Source: Amphibacillus sp052055485 (lineage in GTDB: Bacteria > Bacillota > Bacilli > Bacillales > Amphibacillaceae). Taken from it: a DNA stretch of 64,000 bases. The stretch is from NCBI RefSeq assembly GCF_052055485.1, contig NZ_CP197171.1, forward strand, positions 2,046,001-2,110,000. Reading direction: 5' to 3'. The position numbers were made by a program, and so were the translations under genes. Below the pieces are notes generated by a model. It made no database searches. It saw nothing but the letters and a program-made list of their open reading frames with translations, and was not told where the DNA came from. This document shows positions 50,859 through 60,005 of this stretch, one piece after another (within the stretch, counting starts at the first letter, position 1; each line of letters opens with the position of its first letter).

Positions 50859-51614
50859 ATGACTAAAATGGTTTGGGATCATACCGTTCATTATGTCAAT
50901 GATTTAGAGCAGGCAAAGCAGACATTTGTAGACCAAGGCATCACTGCTTTTGATGGAGGCTCTCATAAACAGTGGGGGACATATAATGTTTTGAGTTATT
51001 TTGACTTGAATTATTTGGAGTTTTTGGCTATTGAAGATCGTGCTTTAGCCGAGTCATTAAAACCCGAGCTATCGAATGAAGTCGTTAAAGATGCGGTTCA
51101 TTTATTGCCTAAATATGAAGGTTTAAGTCGAGTTGCACTGAGGACAGATGATATTGAAACTGTTCGTCAACGTCTGATCGACCATCAAATTGATGTGTCA
51201 CCCCTTATATCTGGTAAGCGTTATGATGCGAGCGGTCAACTGATTGAATGGAAAATGATGACGATTGCCGGAAATTTTGATGGGCTTCGATACCCTTTTG
51301 TCATTCAATGGGCTGGTTCAGATGAAGCCCGTCGAGAGCAATTAACTCAAAACGGCATGATCACTGAGCATCCAATGGGACCACTTTCCGTGCAAGCTGC
51401 TTTGTATCGCGTCCCAAATCCTAAAGAAACAGTAGATCATTGGGCGGAAATCTTTGCAATTGAGAAAAAAACCTCTACTATTTTGGTCCTGGGTGATAAG
51501 GAATTTCGCTTTGAACAGGGTCCGGAAGCAAAGCTTTATGAGATTATATTTACAGGTCAACATGAGAAGTTGATTGAATTAAGTGGAGGGAGATATCGAG
51601 TTCTTTCGACATAA
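50859..51614 (+). CDS. VOC (glyoxalase-like) superfamily protein
   Basis: A 251-residue protein with two VOC beta-alpha-beta-beta-beta modules. N-terminal VWDHTVHYVNDLEQAKQTFVDQGITAFDGGSHKQWGTYNVLSYFDLNYLEFLAIED matches the Glyoxalase-like (PF13468 type) group; the second module starts near LSVQAALYRVPNPKETVDHW. The function of these Bacillus proteins is not known to me. CGAAAGGAATGG precedes the ATG. No partner gene. Confidence 0.82.
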   Translation: MTKMVWDHTVHYVNDLEQAKQTFVDQGITAFDGGSHKQWGTYNVLSYFDLNYLEFLAIEDRALAESLKPELSNEVVKDAVHLLPKYEGLSRVALRTDDIETVRQRLIDHQIDVSPLISGKRYDASGQLIEWKMMTIAGNFDGLRYPFVIQWAGSDEARREQLTQNGMITEHPMGPLSVQAALYRVPNPKETVDHWAEIFAIEKKTSTILVLGDKEFRFEQGPEAKLYEIIFTGQHEKLIELSGGRYRVLST

Positions 51615-51751
51615 AGTAAAAAAGGGATATTCAAAGCTAATCATTTTTAGTATAATATAGGTATTGTGCATTAATTTAGCTCTAGATTATACTTAGACTG
51701 CATATTTATTAGATAGAGATAGATAAAATTAATTAAGGGGATATCTAACAT

Positions 51752-52609
51752 ATGTACAAAATTGAAAGCTTTGAAAAACAAATGTTTAAGATGTATCAGC
51801 TTAAGAATGAAGAAGGCACATCGTGGATCACGGTTTGTCCTGAGCGTGGCGGAATTATTATTGGTTATGGAACCCAAGGTTTAGAAAAGCTTTACCTAAA
51901 TGAAGACACTTTCTATGATCGCAAGCAAAATATTCGTGGTGGAATTCCAATCTTATTTCCAATCTCTGGACAGCTTCCGGATGGTCTGTATGAGTGGGAG
52001 AATAAGCAATATTCGCTCCCTAATCATGGACTTGCCCGTATTCATCCGTGGGAAGTGATTGAAACCTTTGCTGATGAGGAAAAGGCGTTTATTTCTATTT
52101 TGTTTGAGAGCAGTATTGGAACAAAAGAAGTGTATCCATTTGATTTTGAAGTTATCTTTACTTATACACTAAAAGAAAATCAGCTATTTATTTATCAAAC
52201 TTATCGTAATGTGGGTAAGAATCCAATGCCAATTTATCCAGGTTTACATCCTTACTTTAAAGCTAATTCAAAGATGCTTTCTATCGATACGGGTGCACAA
52301 ACGTATCTTGATTATAATGATGGAGAGACGAAAACATTGACGGGTAAAATTGATTTGGAAAAATTGAATGAATCCGTAGTACTAGAAAATAAACGCACTG
52401 ATATTAATGCGACAATTGATAATGTTGATTTACAAATTCATATGGCGAAGGATTTTCGTTACACTGTTTTGTGGACCGAGCAGGATAAGAGCTTTATTTG
52501 TGTAGAGCCTTGGACGGCAAAAACAGGAGAGTTGACTCGACAGGAAGAATTAATTACTGTTGAATCGGGAGAAGCATTTGAAACATGGGTTAGTTTTCAA
52601 GTAGTCTAA
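51752..52609 (+). CDS. aldose 1-epimerase (mutarotase) family protein
   Basis: A 285-residue cytoplasmic protein of the galactose-mutarotase fold. Blocks: SWITVCPERGGIIIGYGTQGLEKLYLNEDTF, IRGGIPILFPISGQLPDG, NHGLARIHPWEVIET, and YPGLHPYFKANSKMLSIDTGAQTYLDYND with the catalytic His, then FICVEPWTAKTGEL with the Glu region. The RGGIPILFP and HGLAR parts resemble hexose-6-phosphate mutarotases. AAGGGGATATCTAAC precedes the ATG. A terminator follows. Confidence 0.88.
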   Translation: MYKIESFEKQMFKMYQLKNEEGTSWITVCPERGGIIIGYGTQGLEKLYLNEDTFYDRKQNIRGGIPILFPISGQLPDGLYEWENKQYSLPNHGLARIHPWEVIETFADEEKAFISILFESSIGTKEVYPFDFEVIFTYTLKENQLFIYQTYRNVGKNPMPIYPGLHPYFKANSKMLSIDTGAQTYLDYNDGETKTLTGKIDLEKLNESVVLENKRTDINATIDNVDLQIHMAKDFRYTVLWTEQDKSFICVEPWTAKTGELTRQEELITVESGEAFETWVSFQVV

Positions 52610-52629
52610 GTTAAATAGTTATCTAATAC

Positions 52630-52663
52630 AGTTCAGAGCAGTTTCTTGCTTTGGACTTTTTTT
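52630..52663 (+). terminator. terminator after the epimerase gene
   Basis: Stem AGTTCAGAGCA / TGCTTTGGACT (two G-U pairs), 6-nt loop, then seven T. Confidence 0.82.
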
Positions 52664-52754
52664 ATCGTCTTTTATTAGTTAGAGAGAATAATTAACGGCT
52701 TAATCTAGGAGATGGTGACCAATCATAGAAAGGGCTTAACCCATTGGAGAAAGC

Positions 52755-52787
52755 GCTCAATCGAGAACAGGGAGTACTCGATTGAGC
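52755..52787 (-). terminator. hairpin downstream of the prs paralogue
   Basis: Perfect 11-bp stem GCTCAATCGAG / CTCGATTGAGC with an 11-nt loop, 50 bp after the prs stop on the minus strand; no clear T tract. Confidence 0.6.
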
Positions 52788-52838
52788 CTGCTATAATTAA
52801 TCAAAGACCAATCAACTCAATAAAAGCCAATTGTGTCA

Positions 52839-53795
52839 TCAATAATTAAAAAGAGAGCTTACCGGTTTATCTAAATGAACACGTTTGATGGCATCACTAA
52901 ACAATGGTGCTGTACTTAGTAGGGTCATTTTCTCAGACCACTTTTCTTGCGGAATAAAAACAGTATCGGTAACAACCATCTCTTTTATTGGTGATTCGTC
53001 AATATTCTGTGTAGCAATACCTGAAAGTACTGGATGTGTACAAGCAGCATAAATGTCTTTTGCTCCATTATCCTGTAAAGCCTTAGCCCCCATTGAAACA
53101 CGACGTCCTGTATCGATAATATCATCAAGCAGGATGACGGTTTTATCTTTAATGTCACCGACAACGGATAACAATGGATGATCAACTTCTCTTGGACCAC
53201 GTCTATCTAAAATGGCAATTGGCGCATGGATGATGTCAGCAAATTGTCGGGCGCGTTTCACACTGCCATGATCAGGTGCAACAACGACAACATCCTCTAA
53301 CTCTTTCTTGATAAAATAAGAAGCTAAGATCGAAAGCCCATTTAAATGATCGACAGGGATGTGGAAAAAACCCTGTACTTGTGTTGCATGCAAGTCCATC
53401 ACGATGACACGATCTGCACCTGCTTTTTCGATCACATCAGATATTAGTTTAGCTGTGATTGGCTCACGTGATTTAGTTTTACGATCCTGTCTGGCATATC
53501 CATAATAAGGAATAACAAGGTTAATGGTTTTTGCTGATGCTCGCCTGAAAGCATCAAGTAAAATCAACAGTTCCATAATGTGTTGATCAGAGGGGTCGTT
53601 TGTTGACTGCACGATATAGGTATCGAATCCACGAACGCTTTCCTCAATATTTATTTGGATTTCACCATCACTAAATGTTTTTATAGAACATTTACCTAAT
53701 TCAACACCTAAGTTGTTCGCAATTTTTTTTGCTAAACTTTTGTTTGAACTCAGACTAAATAATTTCATCTCTTCTTTTAAATTGTGGCTTGCCAC
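52839..53795 (-). CDS. prs: ribose-phosphate pyrophosphokinase paralogue
   Basis: A 318-residue class I PRPP synthetase relative. Conserved: LKLFSL-type MKLFSLSSNKSLAKKIA, FSDGEIQINIEESVRG, NLVIPYYGYARQDRKTKSREPITAKL (ATP-binding), VIVMDLHATQVQGFFHIPVDHL and VVAPDHGSVKRARQFA (catalytic loop side). The ribose-5-phosphate loop that normally reads DDIIDT(A/G)GT is DDIIDTGRR here (residues 224-232), a radical change at the 5-phosphate site. The housekeeping prs usually follows glmU; this copy stands alone next to an AraC gene. Activity or substrate may thus be altered. Confidence 0.88.
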   Translation of the reverse strand: MASHNLKEEMKLFSLSSNKSLAKKIANNLGVELGKCSIKTFSDGEIQINIEESVRGFDTYIVQSTNDPSDQHIMELLILLDAFRRASAKTINLVIPYYGYARQDRKTKSREPITAKLISDVIEKAGADRVIVMDLHATQVQGFFHIPVDHLNGLSILASYFIKKELEDVVVVAPDHGSVKRARQFADIIHAPIAILDRRGPREVDHPLLSVVGDIKDKTVILLDDIIDTGRRVSMGAKALQDNGAKDIYAACTHPVLSGIATQNIDESPIKEMVVTDTVFIPQEKWSEKMTLLSTAPLFSDAIKRVHLDKPVSSLFNY

Positions 53796-53986
53796 TCCAA
53801 ATCGCTCCTTTTGATTGGTTAACTATTGTCCACTATCTATTGTAAAACAATTAATGGCATAATACTAGTTATCCTATCAAGATTATTTTTTTCTCAACAT
53901 CATTTTTAGATCAATGAGGTACCTTGGCGCAGAACTATAAAATAGCTATAATAAGAGATAGGTTAAGAAAAAGGGTGTGGTTTCTG

Positions 53987-54844
53987 ATGGATCAAAAGAT
54001 ACGTTATACATTTTTACCTCCCAAAAAATCGTTACCTATTTATATTGATAGTGTTGGCTATAATCCTTTTGAATTGGATTTTGACCGCCCAGAAGGTTAC
54101 CCCTATTATCACTGGCTTCAAACTGTTGAAGGAGAAGGAGTGATTGAAATACTCAATCAGAAATTTGTTCTTGAGCAGGGACGTGGTATTTTGCTTGCTC
54201 CATATACCCCTCATAAATATCAACCTAATTATGAGAAGACGAACGCATGGTCAACGGTGTACCTAACATTTAGTGGGGCAACAATTGAAAGTATTTTTAA
54301 TGCTTTAGAGATGAATTATTCTTCCATTTATCATGATACAGATGCCAATCATTTATATCACTTTATTCAAGATATTTTGGCTTATCTTGAAACGGAGCAA
54401 ATAAATGATCCACTGGTTAACTACCATCTTTCGGCAAAATTATATGAGTTTGTTATTTTAATTAAAAGGTATGGTAAGCTAGATGACCAAATTTTAAGAA
54501 ATCATTCGTATGATAAGATCAAACCGATTGTTGAATGGCTTGAGCAAGTTTATCCAGAGAATATTGGTCTATTGGAAATGTCAGAACAGGCTAACCTAAG
54601 TGCCCAGCATTTAAACAAGCTTTTTCGAGAAACATTTAATATGAGTTCATATGCCTTTTTAGTTCAACTTAGGATTCGCGAAGCTAAGCGATTACTATTA
54701 ACAGAAGTTGACTTGACTTTAAAGGACATCGCTAAGAGAGTAGGTTTTAATGCGGTTAGTCACTTTATGACGACATTTAAAAGTCGAGAAGGGATAACAC
54801 CCAATCAATATCGAGAATTACATCATACACAGGGTGTCCAATAA
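53987..54844 (+). CDS. AraC-family regulator, probably of the galactan operon
   Basis: A 285-residue activator. The N-terminal cupin-type sensor (YYHWLQTVEGEGVIEILNQKFVLEQGRGILLAPYTPHKYQ) is followed by a C-terminal double HTH at about 185-280 (NIGLLEMSEQANLSAQHLNKLFRETFNMSSYAFLVQLRIREAKRLL, TLKDIAKRVGFNAVSHFMTTFKSREGITPNQYR). The frame is open back to 53924, but AAGGGTG and the cupin start support the ATG at 53987. It lies directly upstream of ganSPQBA on the same strand, so it most likely controls this operon in place of the LacI-type GanR known from Bacillus subtilis. Confidence 0.9.
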   Translation: MDQKIRYTFLPPKKSLPIYIDSVGYNPFELDFDRPEGYPYYHWLQTVEGEGVIEILNQKFVLEQGRGILLAPYTPHKYQPNYEKTNAWSTVYLTFSGATIESIFNALEMNYSSIYHDTDANHLYHFIQDILAYLETEQINDPLVNYHLSAKLYEFVILIKRYGKLDDQILRNHSYDKIKPIVEWLEQVYPENIGLLEMSEQANLSAQHLNKLFRETFNMSSYAFLVQLRIREAKRLLLTEVDLTLKDIAKRVGFNAVSHFMTTFKSREGITPNQYRELHHTQGVQ

Positions 54845-54883
54845 ACAAACGAAATGAATAAAATGAAGCGACCTATTTTAATA

Positions 54884-54931
54884 ATGCCTAACACATTAGT
54901 TGAAGCGGACTGATGTGTTAGGCATTTTTTT
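54884..54931 (+). terminator. intrinsic terminator after the AraC gene
   Basis: Perfect 13-bp stem ATGCCTAACACAT / ATGTGTTAGGCAT with a 16-nt loop, then six T. Confidence 0.95.
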
Positions 54932-55009
54932 GTCCTATCAAAAAGGATAAGATTTTTTGATGGTAGTAAAAGCAAAATGAATGTTTCACTTCCATAAGGA
55001 TGCAGTACC

Positions 55010-55135
55010 CTTGACGTTCGATACAAATCACTTGAGTAAGGCGAGTAACCTCACTCAAGAAAGCTACGAAGGATTGACATTGTTGTGCTTGGTCTGAGTT
55101 CCAAGGTACGAGAAGGTTAGTCGCAAATCTTTAAA
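55010..55135 (-). repeat. diverged remnant of the mosaic repeat
   Basis: GGCGAGTAACC, AAGAAAGCTACGAAGGATT and GGTCTGAGTTCC correspond in order to the reversed modules of the copy at 35590, with many changes. Weak. Confidence 0.4.
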
Positions 55136-55221
55136 TGGGGCAATAAGCTAAGTTCTCCAAAAAAATTGAGGGGGTTAACAATATGAATATTTTTAGGGAT
55201 ATTATGATATAGAAATATCCA

Positions 55222-55238
55222 TGTAAGCGTTTTATAAT
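55222..55238 (+). promoter_or_regulatory. cre-like site and -10 box of the gan operon
   Basis: TGTAAGCGTTTTAT (55222-55235) matches the cre consensus TGWAANCGNTNWCA at 12 of 14 positions and overlaps TATAAT (55233-55238). It predicts glucose repression of ganS through CcpA. The -35 box is not clear, which fits dependence on the AraC activator. Confidence 0.6.
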
Positions 55239-55291
55239 TAAATCATAAGTTAGTTAAATTAATTTATTTTATTAAAATGGGAGGGTTATTT

Positions 55292-56557
55292 ATGGTTCAT
55301 TTTAAAAGGCGTTTTAGCATGCTATTTCTATTATTGTTAGCTGTATCAATTATAGTAGCTTGTGAGCCTGATCGTGGAGAGGATGTTGGATCTTCGGAGT
55401 TAGAGGAGGGGGGGATGCCAGAAAAGCCAGATGAGTTAACCATTTGGATAAATGATGATGATTCTGGACAAGGAGATGTACTAGATCTATTTGAAACTTA
55501 TTTCGAAAATTACACAGAGGAAACAGGGATTGACATTGTCTTAGAAGTTGTTCCAATGCCAGATCAAGTTCAAAAATTAGCTTTAGCTGGACCTGCTGGA
55601 GATGGACCAGATTTATTTTTTCAACCTCAAGATCGTTTAGGTGATGTTGTAGCACAGGGGCTTGCATTACCCATTGATTTTACAGAAGATGAATTGAGTG
55701 GATACAGTGATGCAGCTATTGATGCTTTTACTTATGAAGGTGAGATTTACGGCGCTCCAGTAACAATTGAAACCTATTTTGCTTATTACAATAAAAGTAT
55801 CGTAGGTGAAGCACCTCCTACTATTGATGATGTCTTTGATATGAGCCTAGAGTATACCGACAGAGATAATGATGAATTTGGCTTTTTAATTTCTCCAGAA
55901 TTTTATTATCTTTACTCATTTATAAATAGCAATGGCGGCTATATTTTTGGTGAAGAAGATGGTGTTTATAATGTTGATGACATTGGTTTAGATAATGAGG
56001 GATCAGTAAAAGGCTTTGAAGATTACATGCAATTCATTGAGGCAGAATTAATACCGAGAACAGTAACGGTAGATGTATTAGATGGTTTATTTACTGAAGG
56101 AAAGGTAGGTATGGTTGTTAGTGGGCCATGGAATATATCAGCTTACAGAAATGCTCTAGGGGATGATTTAGGAACGGCTCCACTTCCTAAAATGGGCGGT
56201 CAAGTTGCACCATCATTCGTGGGTGTTAAATCATGGTTAGTCTCTTCATATAGTGAAAATCCTGAATGGACAATAGATTTGGCAAAATTCCTGACGAATG
56301 ATGATAGTTCCCAGTTATATCATGATATAACCGGTGAACTCCCGCCTAGATCAGCAGTTCTAGATCAGGTCGCTGATCCGATTTATGAAGGTTATACAGA
56401 GCAAATTGAACATGGAACGCCTATGCCAAATATACCTGAGATGTCCGCAGTCTGGGATATGGATGATGCAATACAACTCATTATCAATGGTGAGGATATT
56501 GAAGACGTATTAGCAGAAACGGTTCAAAATATTAAAGATCAAATTGAATTATATTAA
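55292..56557 (+). CDS. ganS: galacto-oligosaccharide-binding lipoprotein of an ABC transporter
   Basis: A 421-residue solute-binding protein of the maltose-binding type. The signal peptide ends at the lipobox Cys in SIIVAC (residue 24), followed by an acidic linker. Mature part: PDELTIWINDDDSGQGDVLDLFETYF, PDQVQKLALAGPAGDGPDLFFQPQD, GAPVTIETYFAYYNKSIV, GKVGMVVSGPWNISAYRN and FVGVKSWLVSSYSENPEWTIDLAKFL. Context with GanP, GanQ, GH53 and GH42 gives galactan oligomers as substrate. GGAGGG precedes the ATG at 55292. A hairpin separates it from ganP. Confidence 0.92.
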   Translation: MVHFKRRFSMLFLLLLAVSIIVACEPDRGEDVGSSELEEGGMPEKPDELTIWINDDDSGQGDVLDLFETYFENYTEETGIDIVLEVVPMPDQVQKLALAGPAGDGPDLFFQPQDRLGDVVAQGLALPIDFTEDELSGYSDAAIDAFTYEGEIYGAPVTIETYFAYYNKSIVGEAPPTIDDVFDMSLEYTDRDNDEFGFLISPEFYYLYSFINSNGGYIFGEEDGVYNVDDIGLDNEGSVKGFEDYMQFIEAELIPRTVTVDVLDGLFTEGKVGMVVSGPWNISAYRNALGDDLGTAPLPKMGGQVAPSFVGVKSWLVSSYSENPEWTIDLAKFLTNDDSSQLYHDITGELPPRSAVLDQVADPIYEGYTEQIEHGTPMPNIPEMSAVWDMDDAIQLIINGEDIEDVLAETVQNIKDQIELY

Positions 56558-56566
56558 TGGTTTTCG

Positions 56567-56598
56567 TTTTGAGTGGGAGCAGAGTCTCCTACTCAAAA
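56567..56598 (+). terminator. intercistronic hairpin between ganS and ganP
   Basis: Stem TTTTGAGTGGGAG / CTCCTACTCAAAA with a 6-nt loop. Such hairpins often make the binding-protein mRNA more stable than that of the permeases. Confidence 0.75.
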
Positions 56599-56624
56599 TG
56601 AATCATAAGTAAGGAGATTTTTAT

Positions 56625-57932
56625 ATGGCTGAAATAAATACTAAGTCCAATAAGGATCGGCAGAGTCATAATCCCAAGACAGCGTTTATATTATCATTTA
56701 TTTTTGCTGGATTAGGTCAAATTTATAATAGAAGAATTTTAAAAGGGATCTGTTTTATTATTCTGGAAATCGCCTTTTTACTCACGCTTTGGGATTTTAT
56801 CGGATTAGGGTTATGGGGGATTATTACGTTAGGTACGATTCCAGTTGTAGATCATTCTGTCTTTTTGTTAGTTTATGGATTGATATCAATCATTATTATT
56901 GGATTTGCCATTGTTTTTTATGTCTTTAATATTCGAGATGCTAAAAAGCAAGCCACATTAATTAGAGAAGGATGGCAGCCACCGCGCTTAAGAGATTCCA
57001 TTCGTGATGGCTATGACAAATCATTTGCCTATTTCTTAACAGCACCTGGTCTGATTTTATTAGTTTTTACCGTTATTTTACCCTTATTATTTGCGTTATC
57101 GTTAGCTTTTACGGACTATGATTTATATAATTCACCGCCCAGAAATTTATTGCATTGGGTAGGTTTTGAAAATTTCAGTGATTTGGTAAATGTTCCGCTT
57201 TGGCGAAATACATTTTTATCTGTTTTTTCATGGACAATTGTGTGGACATTAGTAGCCACAACATTTCAAATTTGTTTGGGTCTCTTTTTGGCTTTATTGG
57301 CTAATGATAGTCGTGTGCGATTTAAAAAGTTTTTCAGAACGGTTTTAATTTTACCATGGGCTGTCCCTGGCTTTGTTTCAATTATTATTTTTGCCGCTAT
57401 GTTTAATGATGATTTTGGTTCAATTAATCGTGATATTATTATTCCACTTTTTGGTGGAGAAGGGATACCATGGTTAACTAATCCGGCTTACACAAGAGCT
57501 GCATTGATTTTTATTCAAACTTGGTTGGGTTATCCATTTCTATTTGCTTTATTCTCAGGTGTCTTACAAAGTACTTCTAAGGATTGGTATGAGGCCGCAG
57601 AAGTTGATGGGGCAACAAGGTGGCAAAAATTCAAAAGTATTACATTACCACATGTTTTGTTTGCAACAGCGCCTTTGTTAATTATTCAATATACAACGAA
57701 TTTTAATAACTTTAATGTGATTTATTTATTTAACGAAGGGGGACCAGCCGTTAAAGGACAAAATGCAGGTGGAACAGATATATTAATATCGTGGGTATAT
57801 AAGTTAACGTTTGATACGAATAATTATAGTATGGCAGCAGCTATTTCATTAATAATTGGCATCTTGATCTCCACTTTTGCAATCCTTCAATTTCGCAAAA
57901 CAAGATCATTTAAAGAGGAGGGCCAAGTATAA
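56625..57932 (+). CDS. ganP: galacto-oligosaccharide ABC permease, MalF type
   Basis: A 435-residue permease. An N-terminal membrane hairpin domain (about 18-105, FILSFIFAGLGQIYNRRILKGICFIILEIAF) precedes the binding-protein-dependent permease domain (from about 135), as in GanP/MdxF. The EAA loop is EAAEVDGATRWQKFKSITLP, and EGGPAVKGQNAGGTDILISWVYKL is typical of MalF-type partners. It is followed without gap by ganQ (TAATG overlap of one base). Confidence 0.93.
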   Translation: MAEINTKSNKDRQSHNPKTAFILSFIFAGLGQIYNRRILKGICFIILEIAFLLTLWDFIGLGLWGIITLGTIPVVDHSVFLLVYGLISIIIIGFAIVFYVFNIRDAKKQATLIREGWQPPRLRDSIRDGYDKSFAYFLTAPGLILLVFTVILPLLFALSLAFTDYDLYNSPPRNLLHWVGFENFSDLVNVPLWRNTFLSVFSWTIVWTLVATTFQICLGLFLALLANDSRVRFKKFFRTVLILPWAVPGFVSIIIFAAMFNDDFGSINRDIIIPLFGGEGIPWLTNPAYTRAALIFIQTWLGYPFLFALFSGVLQSTSKDWYEAAEVDGATRWQKFKSITLPHVLFATAPLLIIQYTTNFNNFNVIYLFNEGGPAVKGQNAGGTDILISWVYKLTFDTNNYSMAAAISLIIGILISTFAILQFRKTRSFKEEGQV

Positions 57933-58774
57933 TGAATTCTAAATTAAAAAACACTTTAGAAATGGTAGGGATATATTCGGTTTTTGGGATCATGTCAATT
58001 ATTATCTTATATCCTTTAGCATGGGCGTTTGGAATGTCATTAAATGAAGGATCGAGTTTATACTCATCTTCAATTATACCTGAGAATTGGTCACTTACTC
58101 ACTATGAATGGTTGTTTACTAGTCCAAATAGTCATTATTTAACATGGTATAAAAATAGTATGATTGTTTCAGGTTCTAATGCGATTTTATCAGTTGCCAT
58201 GACATCATTAGTTGCTTATGCATTTTCTAGATATCGATTCGTTGGAAGAAAAAGTGGCCTATATACATTTCTGATTTTGCAAATGTTTCCGTCTATGATG
58301 GCCATGGTTGCCTTATATATCCTATTAAATCTAGTTGGGTTATTGGACTCATTAACAGGTTTAATTTTGATTTATGTGGGCGGGCAAATTCCATTTAATG
58401 CATGGCTTGTAAAAGGTTATTTAGATACGATCCCAAGGGAGTTAGATGAATCAGCTCGAATCGATGGTGCAGGGCATTTAACTGTTTTCTTTAGAATTAT
58501 CATACCATTAGCTAAACCCATCCTTGCGGTTGTTGCTTTATTTAACTTTATGACACCTTTATTTGATTTTTTATTACCATCTATTGTTTTGCACAGTCAA
58601 AGAAATTATACGATTGCACTGGGCTTGTATCAATTTATTAATGATCAGTTTTCAAATAACTTTGTCCGTTTTTCAGCTGGAGCCATGCTGATTGCGGTTC
58701 CCGTTGCGATCATCTATTTATTTTTACAAAAATATTTAATCTCTGGTTTAACCTCAGGTGGAACTAAAGGTTAA
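57932..58774 (+). CDS. ganQ: galacto-oligosaccharide ABC permease, MalG type
   Basis: A 280-residue permease with six hydrophobic segments. MalG features: YPLAWAFGMSLNEGSSLYSSSIIPENWSLTHYEWLF, SLVAYAFSRYRFVGRK, LQMFPSMMAMVALYIL, the EAA-like loop DESARIDGAGHLTVFFRIIIP, and the C-terminal QKYLISGLTSGGTKG. It works with GanP and GanS. No ATPase is encoded here, so a shared MsmX-type ATPase is expected elsewhere in the genome. Confidence 0.94.
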   Translation: MNSKLKNTLEMVGIYSVFGIMSIIILYPLAWAFGMSLNEGSSLYSSSIIPENWSLTHYEWLFTSPNSHYLTWYKNSMIVSGSNAILSVAMTSLVAYAFSRYRFVGRKSGLYTFLILQMFPSMMAMVALYILLNLVGLLDSLTGLILIYVGGQIPFNAWLVKGYLDTIPRELDESARIDGAGHLTVFFRIIIPLAKPILAVVALFNFMTPLFDFLLPSIVLHSQRNYTIALGLYQFINDQFSNNFVRFSAGAMLIAVPVAIIYLFLQKYLISGLTSGGTKG

Positions 58775-58815
58775 TGTTGAAAAATATAAAACCAATGAAG
58801 GGATGGTAGATTATA

Positions 58816-59961
58816 ATGAACACATTTATTAAGGGGGCAGATGTTTCTTCGCTAAAAGAAATAGAATCTTTTGGAGGGAGCTATTATTTAGAAGGTCAGA
58901 GAAAAGATCTGTTTGAAATTCTTAAATTAAAAGGAATTAATACGATACGTTTAAGGTTATGGGTTGATCCATATGATGAAGCGGGGCGTCCATATTTAGG
59001 GGGGACAAATGATTTAGCAACAACGATAGAGTTGGCTAAGCGTGCTAAGCATGCTGGTTTAGATTTGATGTTAAACCTTCATTATAGTGACTTTTGGGCA
59101 GATCCGAAAAAACAAGTTAAACCTAAAGCCTGGACAAATTTACATGGCAAAGCCCTAGTGGATAAAGTCTATCAGTACACACAAGAGACGTTAAATTGTT
59201 TTGCTCAACTTGATTTGATGCCGAAATATCTTCAAATAGGTAATGAAACAACAAATGGTATGCTCTTTCCCGATGGGAAAATCGCCAACTATTTGTTTGA
59301 AGAAAGACGTTTTGAAGAGTTAGATCAAGAGACTCAGAGAAAGTCTTTTGATCATTTAATCGAACTACTGAGTGCAGGCATAAAAGCAACACGAGAAATG
59401 AGATCGGCAGAAGAATTACAAATTATTATTCATTTAGATTTCGGTGGGGCTAACGACCTTTATCGAGGCTGGTTTGATCAAGCAACTGAAAGAAAACTTG
59501 ACTATGATATTATTGGTCTTTCATACTACCCTTATTGGCATAATACGTTAGCAGATCTAGCAGATAATTTAAAAGATATAACAGCAAGATATAAAAAAGA
59601 TGTTATGGTTGTTGAGACATCTTATGCTTTCACAGAGCAAGCACCCAATGGAGAAGATAGTATTTTTAATCTTGAACTATCTGATATAGCTGGTTATCCG
59701 CCAACAGTGGACGGACAAAAGGAATTCTTGACTGATTTGATCAAGGTGGTCAAAGATGTTCAGCAAAATGATAAGCAAGGTTTGGGAATTGTATACTGGG
59801 AACCTGCTTGGCTTCCTGTTAAAGGTTCAAGCTGGGCAAGCAAAGCGGGAATGGTATACGGTGATGATCTAGGTAAGCCAGGTAATCATTGGGCTAATCA
59901 AGGATTGTTTGATTTTGAAGGGAATGCTTTAGACTCATTGAATGTATTTACTTTTAAATAA
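58816..59961 (+). CDS. ganB: endo-beta-1,4-galactanase, GH53, without signal peptide
   Basis: A 381-residue glycoside hydrolase of family 53 that cuts beta-1,4-galactan. Features: GADVSSLKEIESFGGSYY, INTIRLRLWVDPYD, LDLMLNLHYSDFWADPKKQ, acid/base Glu144 in YLQIGNETTNGML, IIGLSYYPYWHNTL, nucleophile Glu267 in VMVVETSYAFT, and GIVYWEPAWLPVKGSSWASKAG. Unlike the secreted GanB of Bacillus subtilis, the protein starts directly with the catalytic fold (MNTFIKGADVSS), so it should be cytoplasmic and act on imported oligomers. AAGGGATGG precedes the ATG. Confidence 0.94.
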   Translation: MNTFIKGADVSSLKEIESFGGSYYLEGQRKDLFEILKLKGINTIRLRLWVDPYDEAGRPYLGGTNDLATTIELAKRAKHAGLDLMLNLHYSDFWADPKKQVKPKAWTNLHGKALVDKVYQYTQETLNCFAQLDLMPKYLQIGNETTNGMLFPDGKIANYLFEERRFEELDQETQRKSFDHLIELLSAGIKATREMRSAEELQIIIHLDFGGANDLYRGWFDQATERKLDYDIIGLSYYPYWHNTLADLADNLKDITARYKKDVMVVETSYAFTEQAPNGEDSIFNLELSDIAGYPPTVDGQKEFLTDLIKVVKDVQQNDKQGLGIVYWEPAWLPVKGSSWASKAGMVYGDDLGKPGNHWANQGLFDFEGNALDSLNVFTFK

Positions 59962-60005
59962 GTAGTACGACCAATATATATAATACATAGAAGGGATGGA
60001 TAATT

